A stretch of 64,000 nt of DNA from Henricia sp. BOLD:AAB3569 (taxonomy: Eukaryota; Echinodermata; Asteroidea; Spinulosida; Echinasteridae): assembly GCA_037783545.1 (NCBI GenBank), contig JBBELK010001074.1, positions 1 through 64,000 of the forward strand. The letters are read 5' to 3'. Below are positions 23,101-33,315 of the stretch, piece after piece (position 1 is the first letter of the stretch; every line of letters begins with the position of its first letter). The notes beneath the pieces were generated by a model, which ran no database searches, was not told the DNA's origin, and saw only the letters and a program-made list of their open reading frames with translations. Position numbers and translations under genes: made by a program.

Positions 23101-25083
23101 AGAAATTATCAGAAGGGCCATTGAGAGAGAACATACAAGTACAGTATGAAAATCAAATAATTGGACTTACTGATACAACTTGGCAAAATCTGCTGAGATG
23201 GAAGTGGCTCGCTGTCTTAAAATGAAAATGTTATCTGTTGAAAAAGCACAAAAAAGTTAGGAATTCATTATCAAAACTATGAGAAATGGCAGCTACAAGA
23301 TCGATGTTTCAATCCTGTCTTACAAATACCATCAGCATGATTTCTTTAGATTGCACAGATTGCAAAATATGACTGACTCTGTCAAAATGATCTTGACCAT
23401 TTTCTGAAGGATTGTTGAAACGTCGGCCCCATTTTTTTCTGTTTCACAAGGCGACCGTGCAGGAAAGAATTCCATTCACTGGTCACCACTCACATTGCAT
23501 TCTTCTCATTAATGACTCAATAACCACCAAACCGTGTTAGTATTTTCAAGGGAAGTACATTTAGGAGTGAAAAACATTGAACAATTTCCTTGAAAATACT
23601 TACTTTTTCTGCCATGCCCCATAGACTTAACACACGGCATCTCAATGGCAACCAGTGAACGGAATTCATACCAACTGTGTATTTCATAGACTTTCATACC
23701 GGTACCTCTTGCACTTGACGTAACCTTGGCCATATTATGGGCAGACGTCCTGATCGGCTTGCCTTGTAAGATGCACATGCATTCGCACTCTGTCATGAGT
23801 CTCAAGTCTTGCAACCATCTCTGCACCGAGTCTTCCTGAGTGATATGCATCCTTTAAAGATAGTATACATGATTGGTAAACTGTTACAAATAGTTTTATC
23901 CCCCTGTGTGATCGAAGATATGCATGATTAAAACCAACCTGAGCAAAAACCAGCTCCGTGCTTCGTCTAACTTTTGAGAAAACAGTCAAAAAAGGGTTTG
24001 CAGTCATTTCGCCCCAAAACCACTTCACCCTGAACCAGTTCGCCCTGAACCACGGCCTGTGAACGAAGTGGTTTTGGGGCGAAGTGGCATTTGGGCGATG
24101 TAGTGTTTGGACGAAGTAATTTGGGGCGAAAAGGCACTCGGGTGAAGTGGTTTGGGGCGAAATGGTTTTGGGGCGAATTGAATTTTCGTCTAATGAGACG
24201 AAAACTAAATGTTTTACTCATTTCTCAAAGACTATAGCACTTCAGACAAAACCATTTCAGGGGAAGTTTTCTACGGTCATCATGTTTATATTGTGTAAGT
24301 TAGGCGTAAATCTGTGAACATTTCTGATTTTCGAGATTACCAGTGATGTATACTGCCTTTAAGGTAAAACAGAATACAAGATGTATGGGGAGTAATATGC
24401 ATCATTTTTAAAAGATAGAATGCCCACGGTACTGGAGAGACTTGACGATCAAGATCATATCACTGTACAACAAGTTTAATCTCTTCAAATAAGAAATATC
24501 TTTGGGTAGATCAAAGGAGACAACTTCAGCCCACGAACGGCAAAAGAACGCTGCATGTGTAAATTTCCCATAACTTACTTAACGAGGACACCAAATGTCT
24601 CTCCAGCCAGGTGTGGTATCAATAAATGATTGGATAAACAGCTGGGGGTAAAACATGTGATGGACTGACATCCCATCTAGGGAGATGGGGGTCGGGGGGA
24701 GGGGAGGGGGAGGTAGCAATGCTCCTAGTCACTCTATGCCATAGAAACTAACAACCTGTTAGGGAAACCCAACTGCTGGGGGTAAATATGTGACGGTGGA
24801 CATGGCATCCCATCTAGGAGGAGCTAGCAATGCTCCTATAGTCACTCCATGCCATTGACCTGTTGGGGAAAACCTGCGATGGACTGGCATTCCATCCAGG
24901 GGGAGTAGCAATGCTCCTAGTCACTCTATGCCATAAAACCTGGAGATGCCAGCTGTACGAGCCTGGCTCGTGAAACAACTTTACCAATATACATGTACCT
25001 TTTGAAATAAATACACAACTTACTTGGTAACACTGTTGGAAAGCCACTTGCCTAGCACACTTTCATTTAAACTATTCATTGCC
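14000..25083 (-). CDS. INSC: Inscuteable homologue (INSC)
   Basis: Adaptor protein of the Par3-Inscuteable-LGN system that links cell polarity to spindle orientation. Minus-strand exons from the start: 25024-25083 (ATG 25079-25077), about 23725/23747-23851, 23171-23215, 22608-22731, 21406-21458, 20011-20125, 19227-19340, 18837-18962, 17776-17947, 17364-17539, 16686-16965, 14751-14827, 14000-14131. Identity rests on DSVQRWLQDLRLMTECECMC (the LGN-binding helix region), IANITFMDSMACECL, VHQKAAIALARLARDQG, RLVELCCNRRERNDSEPVLV and a C-terminus SDLDQLIRPRLIDSFLLCS..ESFV, all lined up with vertebrate INSC in order. The middle and end form armadillo-type helical repeats. Phases agree at every junction except the 3' end of the second exon, whose donor is unresolved. 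A dead copy of one exon sits at 17985-18127. Any 5' untranslated exons lie above 25083. Confidence 0.93.
14240..14475 (-). mobile_element. SINE-like copy (reverse orientation)
   Basis: Contains AGGTGGGAGGAAAACCCC and CACCAGGGCCACAGAGG..CAATGCTACACCAAC-like text, the reverse complement of the body of the SINE seen intact at 41546-41824. It lies in the last INSC intron, just upstream of the terminal exon. Confidence 0.6.
15246..16480 (+). mobile_element. 5'-truncated LINE: reverse-transcriptase ORF tail plus 3' UTR
   Basis: The frame 15249-15509 reads NNLAPAYLTENCVKVDD, PKYRTDCFKHSPFVTAITVW and SLEHFKKSLKQNLL, the typical end of non-LTR retrotransposon pol proteins. The 3' UTR ends with GGGCCCCATGGAAGACC and an (AAAT)n tail at about 16450-16480. 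A TIR element is inserted at 15668-16054. It lies in an INSC intron in opposite orientation to the gene. A related 3' tail is at 27646-27745 on the other strand. Confidence 0.85.
15668..16054. mobile_element. TIR element nested in the LINE 3' UTR
   Basis: The first 30 bases (TGGGTCTGTCCACAGTAATG... at 15668-15697) are the exact reverse complement of 16025-16054. Sub-terminal segments (CCCGTGCGCAGG..ACGCATGTAAC) also pair with the other half. The open frame at 15788 is an accident of this hairpin. Confidence 0.88.
16490..16650. repeat. Dispersed repeat, three copies in window
   Basis: The segment with GTTTTGTAAACTACTTTATCTGG and CAAATTGGAGATTGCAAATT recurs inverted at about 40565-40700 and in degraded form at 34500-34640. 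It abuts the intron side of the INSC exon 16686-16965 and extends that exon's apparent open frame past its donor. Confidence 0.7.
17163..17273. mobile_element. Foldback element, copy 1
   Basis: AAAGGCACAGGCTCGTCA at the left pairs with TGACGAGCCTGGGCCTTT at the right, and the central GCAGCTCC pairs with GGAGCTGC. It belongs to the same family as 39475-39612. It lies in an INSC intron. Confidence 0.8.
17571..17640 (+). repeat. tRNA-like sequence
   Basis: Contains GTCGAGTGGTTAAGAC (D-arm-like), CTGCCTTGTTTGCAG (anticodon-arm-like) and GTGGGTTCGAGTCCCAC (T-arm-like). Near identical to 60523-60595, but its 5' end does not pair with the 3' CGAGCAC, so it is not a complete tRNA. Probably a tRNA-derived repeat. 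Confidence 0.65.
17985..18127 (-). pseudogene. Decayed tandem copy of an INSC exon
   Basis: Nearly the whole exon 17776-17947 is repeated just upstream of itself. The acceptor and the opening ASGIEYLSEIL are kept. After AASA the copy has a 5-base insertion that brings a TAG into frame, a further 4-base insertion follows, and the 3' end with its donor is missing. Splicing it in would truncate the protein, so it is most likely a dead exon. Confidence 0.9.
20283..20536. mobile_element. MITE with GGGGCGGATCCAGG ends
   Basis: GGGGCGGATCCAGG at the left is mirrored by CCTGGATCCGCCCC at the right. The interior has GCTTCGCGCTACGCGCTC. Partial relatives lie at 21640-21760 and 48902-49010 with the same GCGAGCGCGTAGCGCGAAG core. 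It lies in an INSC intron. Confidence 0.8.
20539..20813 (+). repeat. 80-bp minisatellite, about three copies
   Basis: The word TACATTAGTATTATACACAT recurs at 20581, 20661 and 20741, exactly 80 bp apart, within an almost identical unit that begins AACAGGTGGCCTCATAATAG. The third copy has a few substitutions and a partial fourth follows. It lies in an INSC intron, right after the MITE at 20283-20536. Confidence 0.92.
21805..22035. mobile_element. Degraded relative of the 61382 TIR element
   Basis: GTCCAAAAGTGTCAACATGTTC at the left and GGCCATTTTGGACGGCCC at the right recall the ends of the element at 61382-61614, and both carry CAAAGCGTA and GACATTT..ATGTTAGTG-like interiors. Divergence is high. 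Confidence 0.5.
22345..22465. repeat. Inverted repeat near the INSC exon at 22608
   Basis: TACATGTAAGA at the left and TCTTACATGTA at the right, with ATAACTTGTATC and ATCAAGTTAT inside, form a hairpin of about 120 bp in the intron just 3' of exon 22608-22731. Confidence 0.6.
23725..23851 (-). CDS. INSC: INSC exon with LGN-binding helix
   Basis: Codes MHITQEDSVQRWLQDLRLM then TECECMCILQGKPI, the most conserved INSC segment, known in the family to bind the TPR domain of LGN/Pins. The 5' edge at 23851 is clear. The 3' edge is not: the next exon needs phase 2, which gives a weak GT at 23746 (exon end 23747), while the better-looking donor at 23724 is phase 0 and would need a further small exon I could not find. 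Confidence 0.85.
23866..24190. mobile_element. Dispersed element (CGCCCCAAAACCACTTC family), copy 1
   Basis: The stretch GATTGGTAAACTGTTACAAA to CTTTTGAGAAAACAGTCAAA, followed by inverted TTCGCCCCAAAACCACTTC / GAAGTGGTTTTGGGGCGAA arms, recurs at 29267-29515 and (left part only) at 49035-49200. It sits in an INSC intron and creates a misleading open frame joined to the LGN-helix exon's strand. Confidence 0.8.
24640..24955 (+). repeat. Three degenerate repeats of about 120 bp
   Basis: GCTGGGGGTAAA..GACATCCCATCTAGGG..AGCAATGCTCCTAGTCACTC occurs three times (centred near 24715, 24825 and 24910), each time with ATGCCAT and a GGAAAACC/GGAAACCC joint. It is intronic in INSC. Confidence 0.75.
25024..25083 (-). 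CDS. INSC: INSC first coding exon
   Basis: After an acceptor (ttttttgcag) the exon reads GGCA then ATG at 25079-25077, coding MNSLNESVLGKWLSNSVT plus two bases of a Lys codon completed at 23851. That gives VTKMHITQEDSVQRW. The acceptor implies at least one upstream non-coding exon. The donor is GTAAGT. Confidence 0.75.
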
Positions 25084-26328
25084 CTGCAAAAAAGAAAGCA
25101 GTTTTTTACAAATTTAACCATGGACCAGCTCTTCCGACACAATGAGAGTTACCCTTCATAAAGTGTGTTCCAACTTTCACCCCAGCTGAAGAGTTGTATT
25201 TTCACAGTAAATCTCTTAAGGAATGGTAGATGTACATGTATCAAGAGACCAATGACCATAATGTGAACTGTGAAGCACCATGATATACAGTTGGAGTCTA
25301 GTCAGAAGTATAAATACAACTGCAGTGTATGCAACCAAATGTTAAAACTAAAGTAAATGATTTTGTGGAATTCCTCACGTGCATGCAGTACTTAGCTTGC
25401 ACACCTTGCAATGGTTCGGGTAGTCCTGTTTACCATTTTGGGTGATGATGGTGGTGTACATGTATTTACTTCTGACTTCAACTGTACAATGTATGTGATA
25501 TTTTGCTCCATAAGTATGGGTGGGAGATCTAAAAGAACAGGCCTGGATAATTTATGTAATCTGTCCTTAATAAAAAATTTAAAAAGCTAATTTCATGATT
25601 AAATATTCACTCGAGGTTAAATTCATTAATTCAAGGATGAATTATTTACATGTAATATTTTGAGAGTAATTATGTTCTTGATAAAAGTTAAGTGCCTGCA
25701 TAGATTACAGAATATTGTTTCTTTATCTTTTTTGACGCTATACATCTACACTGAAGAGTCGTAATAAACTAATGGTCGTTGTACTTCTTCAATGTTACAA
25801 AGTGAATTTTACGACTTCAAACAATACCATTAGCAAACTGTGTACATATTGAACATTTCCAATAATAGTTTTTATTATGCAATAACAATGGCAGACAATC
25901 TGAGAATAAGGCATATAAAACCATTACATTCTATAAAGTCAAAGTTTTGTTATCAGTCCAATATAAAAACACTGGAAATCTTTGCACGTAAGTGTTCAAA
26001 CTACTTGAAATTTCATTGCCATTGTCAAGTGCAATACACTACGATTCAGGCACCCAGTTGAAATGCGGTACTGTACCAGTCAAAAGTTTTGAGTACACCT
26101 GCCGAAAACGAGGGTTTTTTATACATGTAGTTGACATTTTTATGTACATGTACTCCATACAGGGACGTTTCTTGAAACTTAACTGTATTTAGTTAAACAC
26201 GGAGTCTGAACTGGTAACATGGCCACCCCCTCCCTCTCTATATTCCCTCCTGAACCCCAGTCATGGATTCATCTGAAGTTCCTTATCTTAAATTTAAAGC
26301 TTCCATATAATTTACACAAAATAGCCCT

Positions 26329-26498
26329 GGGCCATCTATAAAGTACGTACGCACAGAGGGGGGATGGGGAGTTGGAGCCAATGCGTACACCCAATGTTAA
26401 AGCATATGGGTTACATGTACGTCACAAAATATGCATACAGGGGAGGGGGGCGATCTAAAAAGTCGGCAATTCGTGCGTACATACTTTATGGACGGCCC
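26329..26498. mobile_element. TIR element with GGGCC..ATAAAGTACGTACGCAC ends
   Basis: The left 26 bases (26329-26354) pair with the reverse complement of 26473-26498 with a few mismatches. The interior is G-rich. The left half of a relative starts at about 56678 (GGCCGTCCATAAAGTACGTA). Confidence 0.8.
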
Positions 26499-27645
26499 CT
26501 TACATGTATGTACTTCAAACAATAGGCTACTGTTCTTGATGCTAAAAATTTCCATCATTTCTACTAACTCAACTGTTGGAGGATTTGGTACCGTTATATG
26601 GTATTAAAATTCAGAGGTACCATCAGAACATCAACTTGGGGCGAGTTTACTGTATACAGTTGGAGTCAGAAGTTTACATACATGTACACCACTACCATCA
26701 TCACCCAAAATGGTAAACAGGACTACCCGAACCATTGCAAGGTGTGCAAGCTATGGGAATTCCACAAAATCACGACTTTAGTAAAGACTGTTAAAAAAAT
26801 TGTGACAACGCAAGTTTAGGCACACCAGTTTTAACACAGTTGTATGTAAACTTCTTGCTACAACTGTAGCTACATGTAGTTTGTAAATTGTTCAAAAATT
26901 ACTTACATTTAACTGTTATACAGCAAATTGATTGGACAGGAGAATCTTAGATCCGAAATTCATTCGTTCCTTCATTCATTCAGGAACAAAGTGCAGTAAA
27001 ATAGGCTTTTTTTTCAATTTAAGTCCGCGTACCGAAGCTCTAGTCTAGATAACAGTACAGTCCGACTGCCACGCATTCCCAAATTTAATTTTATTTCAAT
27101 TATTCCCGGATACAAGCATATCAATGATTAAACAAAAAACAATCTCCGACGCTAAAACTTTTGACATCGCTATTCACGTTTTATTGAATCCCGATTCCAA
27201 AGTTCACATCCACGAGAGTACAAAGCTTGAAGCAATTCCAACAAATATCGGTGCCTTTCAACATTGATTGGCAGATACTGATTTATCATGTGCTTGTCAA
27301 TTTTTGTACCAGCTAGGGAATTATTTGAATAACATTGCAAGCAAAACAAAGCAATCATAAACAAAAACAATTTGTCCGATTTTTTTTGTAGGATTCATTC
27401 AGACAGGATTGCTGTAAAACCTGCCGAGTAATGATAAATTTCAACCTGGCATTTCTTTCAGAATTTAAATTTAGCAAATGTTCAAGCTCTACTCTTGAGT
27501 GGAGTACAAAACTGCTAAGAATTTGCTCAATTAAGAAAAACTTGTAGCTTTTAAAGAATATGCCAATTAGCAGTGCATTAAGCTCTAAAAAGTTTAAACA
27601 AAGCATTTAAGCCAGTAAAAAGAAAGCAATGACCGTTTTCTACAA

Positions 27646-27745
27646 TAAGTTTATTTATTTATTTATTTATTCCATTTATTTACCCAGGGTGTGCCCAAAC
27701 AGTTTACAAAAACTGGTTTCCATTGGGGCCCTGCAAACTCTCATA
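27646..27745 (-). mobile_element. LINE 3' tail, minus orientation
   Basis: The reverse complement reads TGCAGGGCCCCAATGGAA ... ACCCTGGGTAAATAAATGG then (AAATA)n, matching the 3' end of the LINE at 15246-16480. The body above 27745 shows no reverse-transcriptase frame, so this is a short truncated insertion. Confidence 0.75.
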
Positions 27746-29117
27746 AAACAAATATATTAAATTAAACAACTTCACAATCACAAACAAACTGGAATAAGAT
27801 ACAACAACTACAACATCAAAATTCACAAAACATCAACACTCACACAATTGGACAAAAATAATTATTACAGAAGGACAACATCACAAGAAATATTATACAG
27901 CATGCACGTGACACTGACATTTAGGCTAATTACATACATACATGTACATGTAGGCCTAAATATATCCTACCGGTATATCCAGTCCAGGTCTAATTAAACA
28001 TGCTAATCAAAACTCTGACGCACCAGTCAAAACACTGTTTAAAAAATCCAGGTGGACCAGTCAAGATAATCTGGTACTTCAGTTCTTTAAAGGGCCCCTT
28101 ATTTAGGATTTTTATCAATAAAATCTATGCTTTAAAACCACTCTACTCAGTTAAAGTCATAAAAATCCTATTTGGAGCTTGCTTTGGGGGTTAAAACAAA
28201 GGTTTTTAGTTTTTATGCTAATGAAAATATGCATATTCATGACCAAGGTCACTATGTCACAAGAGGCAAACGCAGGAAAATCACATTCAACTGTGCACAA
28301 AAGATTCGACTTTTTTCTCAATTTTCCTGAAACTTTTGTAATCCATGGCTGTTTGAGTTTGTTTTACATGTTGCCTGCTGTAAGCCATGACAAAACTGGG
28401 GGTAGAAACTGCAGCAATTTGCCACAAGTCCAACTTGAAGTCTTATGTTTTTTCTTAACTTTTCCCTTCTGTCTTCCTTTCGTGATGCACTCCAAACAGC
28501 GCCCTCTGTCTGTGATTTATTGCAATGAAATCTTCAAAGTTGAAAAAGGCCACCTTTTATTGATTTTACATCCAAACGAACAATAATATGTCTTGCTGAA
28601 CAAATAATCCGTCATTATGAAGCAAAGCTTAGGCACAAAGTTGTTTAGCATGTCACAGGCCCTTTAAAACATAAAGTACATGTGTATTCAATATTCACAC
28701 ATGACAGACGATCGATCGCGTTGTGTTTCTTTCTCCAGTGAACTGACAACGTCTAGTATTAATGATGCACAATGTTTGTTTGTAGAATGCGCCGAGCGAG
28801 CTGAGGCATAATTTGCACGTACATCCATATCTAGGGCCAATTTAATGACGATGTTTTAAGCATTGGCCAAAAAGACGTGGTTATTGTAGCAGAATGCATG
28901 CACCCCCCCCCCCCCCCCCCCTCCCCTCTCACCCCACCACAGGATGCTATGTTACATGTAATCCCTCAGTTACCATTTGTACTGTATTTCTGGGGCAGGA
29001 CTTTCACCCGTCGACAGATTTAATATTTCTAGCACTTGTTCTAATACTTCTATAAGTCATGACAACTGTCAAAAGTAACCGCTGGACTCAGGAAAAGTTA
29101 CTGAGAGGAAAACATCC

Positions 29118-29205
29118 TAGCTAGGCTGTCCGCATTGGACTTAACATGGGAAAAGTACCCATCGGTAAGTTTTCCCCCAAAAAAGTCCAAAGCGGACAGG
29201 CCTTA
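29118..29205. repeat. GTCCGCATTGGACTT repeat, short copy
   Basis: GCTGTCCGCATTGGACTTAA with GGGAAAAGTACCCATCG is shared with 33316-33718. It is a small foldback: the ends CTGTCCGC and GCGGACAG pair. Confidence 0.7.
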
Positions 29206-29266
29206 AAAAAAACAGGCCTGGATGAAGCTGCCCTCAATAGAAAAAAAAAGCAAATTTCATGATTAA

Positions 29267-29515
29267 AGATAGTCTGATTGGTAAACTGTTCAAAATAGTT
29301 TCATCCCCCTGTGTGATTGAATGTATGCATGATTAAAACCAATCTGAGCAAAAACCAGCTCCGTACTTCGTCTAACTTTTGAGAAAACAGTCAAAAAAGG
29401 ATTTACAGTCATTTCGCCCCGAAACCACTTCGCCCCGAAACCACTTCGTCCTGAACCACGGCCTGTGGACGAAGTTGTTTCGTGGTGAAGTGGCTTTTGG
29501 GCGAAGTATGACAAC
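29267..29515. mobile_element. CGCCCCAAAACCACTTC family, copy 2
   Basis: Second copy of the element at 23866-24190, with the same GAGCAAAAACCAGCTCCG and ACAGTCAAAAAAGGATTT text followed by short inverted arms. It lies just downstream of the GPCR's stop codon. Confidence 0.8.
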
Positions 29516-29630
29516 TGTCTTTCTGTGGTTGGTATAGCCTAGAGCTACAGAGTAGTTGCGGTGCACTCTTTTTGTTGCCATCTTTTAATGAAACCTCATT
29601 TACATGCGACGTTTGGTCAATGACATGACG

Positions 29631-30597
29631 TCAACGAGGCCTCAACGGTACCACTCGTGCATTACGCATTCGATTTGCTCGAAAGGTTTTAAGCATAATG
29701 TCATTAAACTGTGATCGGAAATGTTTGTACTTGAAGCAGTAAACGACTGGGTTGAGAAACAGACTGCATGCCAACAGACAGTTAAATGAATTCTTTAAAC
29801 TTTTCCTGGAATCAACACCGAGAAGTCCCAAGACGAAATACACTTCAGCTGGCGTCCAGCAAACTATAAGCAAAATGCCAATTGATACCGTCGTTTGAAG
29901 GATGTTTTTCTTGGCCTCAGCGATGCCATTCCCCGGACGGTGTGCAAATCTTTCAGTCAGCATGATCAGCATTCTTGTGTATGCATAGATTAAGATTATG
30001 ATGGGCAGTATGTAGTCAACTAAAGTAATCGTTATACTTTTTATGATCTGGACACTGGCCAATATTTTTAGTACGTGACATTTCCCCTCGTGTGGTTCGT
30101 ACGTCACTGCACCTACGGTTATACCGTAAATAATTCCAGTTAGCCGCAGAATGACTATGGCGTACTTCAACTTCGCTGACGTGCACCAGTTGCGATGCTT
30201 TACAGGATAACAAGTCGCCATAAACCGTTCCAAAGATATGACCACTGTGTTGTATGTGGACATTGCAAACATACACCAAAGCGGTGCACTTGCGTGAATA
30301 AATCTACAAATGAATTGAATCGAAGGCATTGCCGTTGTTGGATACTGAAATGTTGGGAGGTATGATGACTTCGAAGATGAACAATAGCACACCAGCAATG
30401 GAGTCGATGACGGACTGGTGCAAGATGAGATGATTTGTCAAGGAGCTGAAGACACGCCGTCTGAGCAGCATCACAATGATAACCAGTCCATTACCGAGCA
30501 CAGCCAGGAAGGCGATAATTGTGGTGAATGCCACCAGCACAGGTGACAATTCTTCCCTCGTATCGACGATGGGCAAGTAGCAACTGTTCCGCCACAT
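29631..30597 (-). pseudogene. Rhodopsin-family GPCR with one frameshift
   Basis: Class A seven-helix receptor, ligand unknown. The frame from ATG 30597 reads TM1 FLAVLGNGLVIIVMLL and TM2 NHLILHQSVIDSIAGVLLFI, then runs to a stop at 30304. The rest is open in another frame that ends at 29631: extracellular Cys in QFICRF, TM3 end ISLERFMATCYPV (ERF where DRY is usual), TM6 CWTPAEVYF, TM7 NPVVYCF and a short basic tail. The two frames meet in about 30310-30330, in the loop before TM3, and differ by one base. No splice pair repairs this: the only obvious candidate, of 42 bases, keeps frame. Either a young pseudogene or an assembly error, since both halves are otherwise intact. Confidence 0.82.
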
Positions 30598-31112
30598 GAT
30601 TTAAATCCAGTCTATCACAGGACTAATTAGGTTTCAAATTGTTTGGTTTCACAACATTCTAAAGGGTCTACTAAAGGGCCTACTATTAATGACTTTTAAT
30701 GCTATGATTTCGTCGTAATTTGTGCTTGTAATGTCCGTGTGACCACCATTGCAGTTAATGCCTTATCTCCGACGTTCTCTGCGAAGTCGATCTCCGTGTA
30801 ATAAACATGTAGGCCTTATAAGCCGCTTATTGAAGTTAACAGCACAATCGACTGCATCAAAGTCACAATAACTGTTGTTATGGAAACACCTATTCAGGGC
30901 AGAAGGCGAAAGATTGCATATAACCACGGCTCTTAAGAGAGAGCCTTTTTTTTTAATAATTAAAATAAATCATCAAACCTGTTGAGGTCTTTGGCATTGA
31001 CAGATCGATCAATAGAGTTTTTGCGTTGGATATATGTTTGATGTCGTCATTATTCAGTTATATTTATACCGATTGATTTCGTTGCTGTTCAGTGATTTTA
31101 AAGCTTACAGGT

Positions 31113-31431
31113 CAGGCCCGTAACCAGGGGGGTGGGGGGGGGATCGGGTGGATCGGACGATCCCCCCCGCGGAACAGGGAGTTCCGCTGTACAAAAAAAA
31201 AATTCAATATTTCGAATAATTCAATTTTTCGTCGCACAATATAGCCAGTTGTTATTGTATTATGTTGTTGTATATCACACAGTGATCATACCTGAAAGGG
31301 GGTCATCTACTTTTCCATGCATTCTTCGTTATGTATGCAATGTTATGTATAGCCGGCATTTTACTGTTTCAAAACTTGTGCCCGACGGCACTATTCGATC
31401 CCCCCCGCAAAACTGGCTGGTTACGGGCCTG
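31113..31431. mobile_element. MITE with CAGGCCCGTAACCAG ends
   Basis: CAGGCCCGTAACCAG (31113-31127) is the exact reverse complement of 31417-31431. GATCCCCCCCGC occurs near both ends. No transposase is present at about 320 bp. Confidence 0.88.
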
Positions 31432-32621
31432 CAGGTACATGTAATAATAAAAAGACCGAAACATTCGATCAAACAAAAAGTGGGGCATCGGCATATTAAT
31501 GGCTGGTTATGCTGCCATGCCTGATGTCGCCACAACTTGGTCCCTCCTGTTTGAAAAACATTCTGCTGCCGTTTTCATCACCCAACGCAACATCTCAAAG
31601 CTAAGACTTCAAAAAGTGCAAATTTAGTGACACAGTTTTGAAACTTGACATAAATTTCACTGTAACCAGAAGAAACCCAACTCCAATTACTGACCTAGAT
31701 TGAAGCAATTTTGCAGGGAGGTCACAATCCCTGGCCACGCCACTGACATTAGGGGGTCATTTGTCACTCCACTAAACCCTAAAATGGGGCAATCTAGCCA
31801 ACAAATTGGCTCAAATAAGCCACTTTTCACTGATTCCATACCAGTAACTCTGCACTTATATTGTAAACTTGAAACAGAAAAGGTGGTTACAGATTTGGCA
31901 TTCTTCTCAGGACTCAGGAATCTGGTGCCAATTTCATAAAACATACCGGTATATGTTACGCTTAATCAAAAACTAGCACAAATTTCCACTTGAGCAAGGG
32001 CCTATTTCATAAAGCTTGTAGTTCTAAGCGTTCGAAGAGTGCGCACGCAATGCTGTCGTCATCTATGTTAACATTTTCAAGTACAGTCATCGGTAATTTT
32101 TTTTCATTTTTGAATGATTATCACTACCACAGAAAACCCTTGCCTGTCGCTGACTGAAATTTTTCAACATATTTCAAAATGTGTCTCGAATTTTGCCAAA
32201 AATGCATCGCATTAGCAAACAATTGGTAGGTTAACAGGTTAACGTGCGGTTTGGTTTGCTAGTGCTTAAACAGTTTCATAATATGGAGAGAGGGCTGCTT
32301 AATCAAAAATTACTTGACTTGACTTGTGACTCGAGCAGAGGGAGACTCATTACATGTACCGGTACAACCCTGCAATTTCGCACAATTTCTTGAAAGCATG
32401 GACACAGTTTTCTGTTTTCTCGGAGCGTGAATGAGGGACTGAGCTGACCTACTCACAGGTTGGTTTTTATCAGACACATCCTCATGGAGATAAGGCCATT
32501 TGTAATTAGTTTTACTGTAATCTGTACATGATCTTGATAATCGATCAAGCTTTTTCAGAGTGATTTTGACAGTAGCTTAGTTACACCCACACTGCATGTG
32601 GTTGACACTTTAACAACCGAA

Positions 32622-33194
32622 GAGTGTGTACTCCTGTTAAACCCAGCACATGACTGCATTAATTGTTCGGTCAATGCATACAAAAAAATACTACCGGGGT
32701 GGGCAAAAAGTCTCAGCACAGGTACAGGTCAGGACTACACCCGCGCAGGGTTGCCTTCCACGATTGGGGTAGTAGGCCGGAGCCCGGGCCCCATTTTTCC
32801 TACATCGTTAGATTTCTCGGCCATTTCCCGGCGAAAGTCTGTCAATTTGGCAGGACGAGTTCGGAATATAGACAGTTTGGAGCATGCAAATTTTGAAGTT
32901 CGTCGGAAATTTCCTTCATTTCCAAATTTGCCGACATTTGGAGCACACTTTGGCCAAATTCCCGTCACAAACCGGGGTGGACAAAAAGTCAGAGCACGGG
33001 CACAGGTCAGCACTACACCCGCGCAGGGTTGCCTTGCAGCCACGATTGGGGTAGTAGGCCGGAGCCCGGGCCCCATTTTCCCTACATCGTTAGATTTCTC
33101 GGCCATTTCCCGGCGAAAGTCTGTCAATTTGGCAGGACGAGAGTGTGTACTCCTGTTAAACCCAGCACATGACTGCATTAATTGTTCGGTCAAT
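32622..33194 (+). repeat. Nested direct repeats A-B-B'-A'
   Basis: A 54-base segment (GAGTGTGTACTCCTGTTAAA...) occurs at 32622-32675 and again at 33141-33194. Between them a segment of about 160 bases (CCGGGGTGGGCAAAAAGTC ... TTTGGCAGGACGA) occurs twice, at 32694 and 32972. A 205-residue frame crosses the whole block and reads the repeats in the same frame, but it has no recognisable domain. Confidence 0.9.
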
Positions 33195-33315
33195 CCACTA
33201 CAAAAACAATACTAAAATACAAGAAAATGCTGAAGTACAGATACAATGTACAAAGATTTAGATTTAGTCCCAAAGCAAATTTTTGTTTTTACAGTTTTAG
33301 AAACAACAACTTGAA

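Larger units (their letters stand above)
25084..29630. other. Upstream flank of INSC, no coding exon seen
   Basis: Likely holds the INSC promoter and untranslated exon(s), which I cannot place. Repeats inside: a TIR element at 26329-26498, a LINE 3' tail at 27646-27745, a poly-C run at 28903-28922 and the element copy at 29267-29515. The 135-residue open frame at 28179-28586 lacks recognisable content. Confidence 0.5.

Noticed and set aside
24002-24221. Minus-strand frame rich in FAPNHF/RPKLLRP words
   Set aside because: It is the inverted arm region of a dispersed element that recurs at 29267 and, in part, at 49035.
28179-28586. 135-residue plus-strand frame
   Set aside because: No recognisable motif, no splice partners, composition like the surrounding AT-rich DNA.
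32598-33215. 205-residue open frame
   Set aside because: It is read through duplicated non-coding segments, shows no domain, and its repeats explain the long frame.
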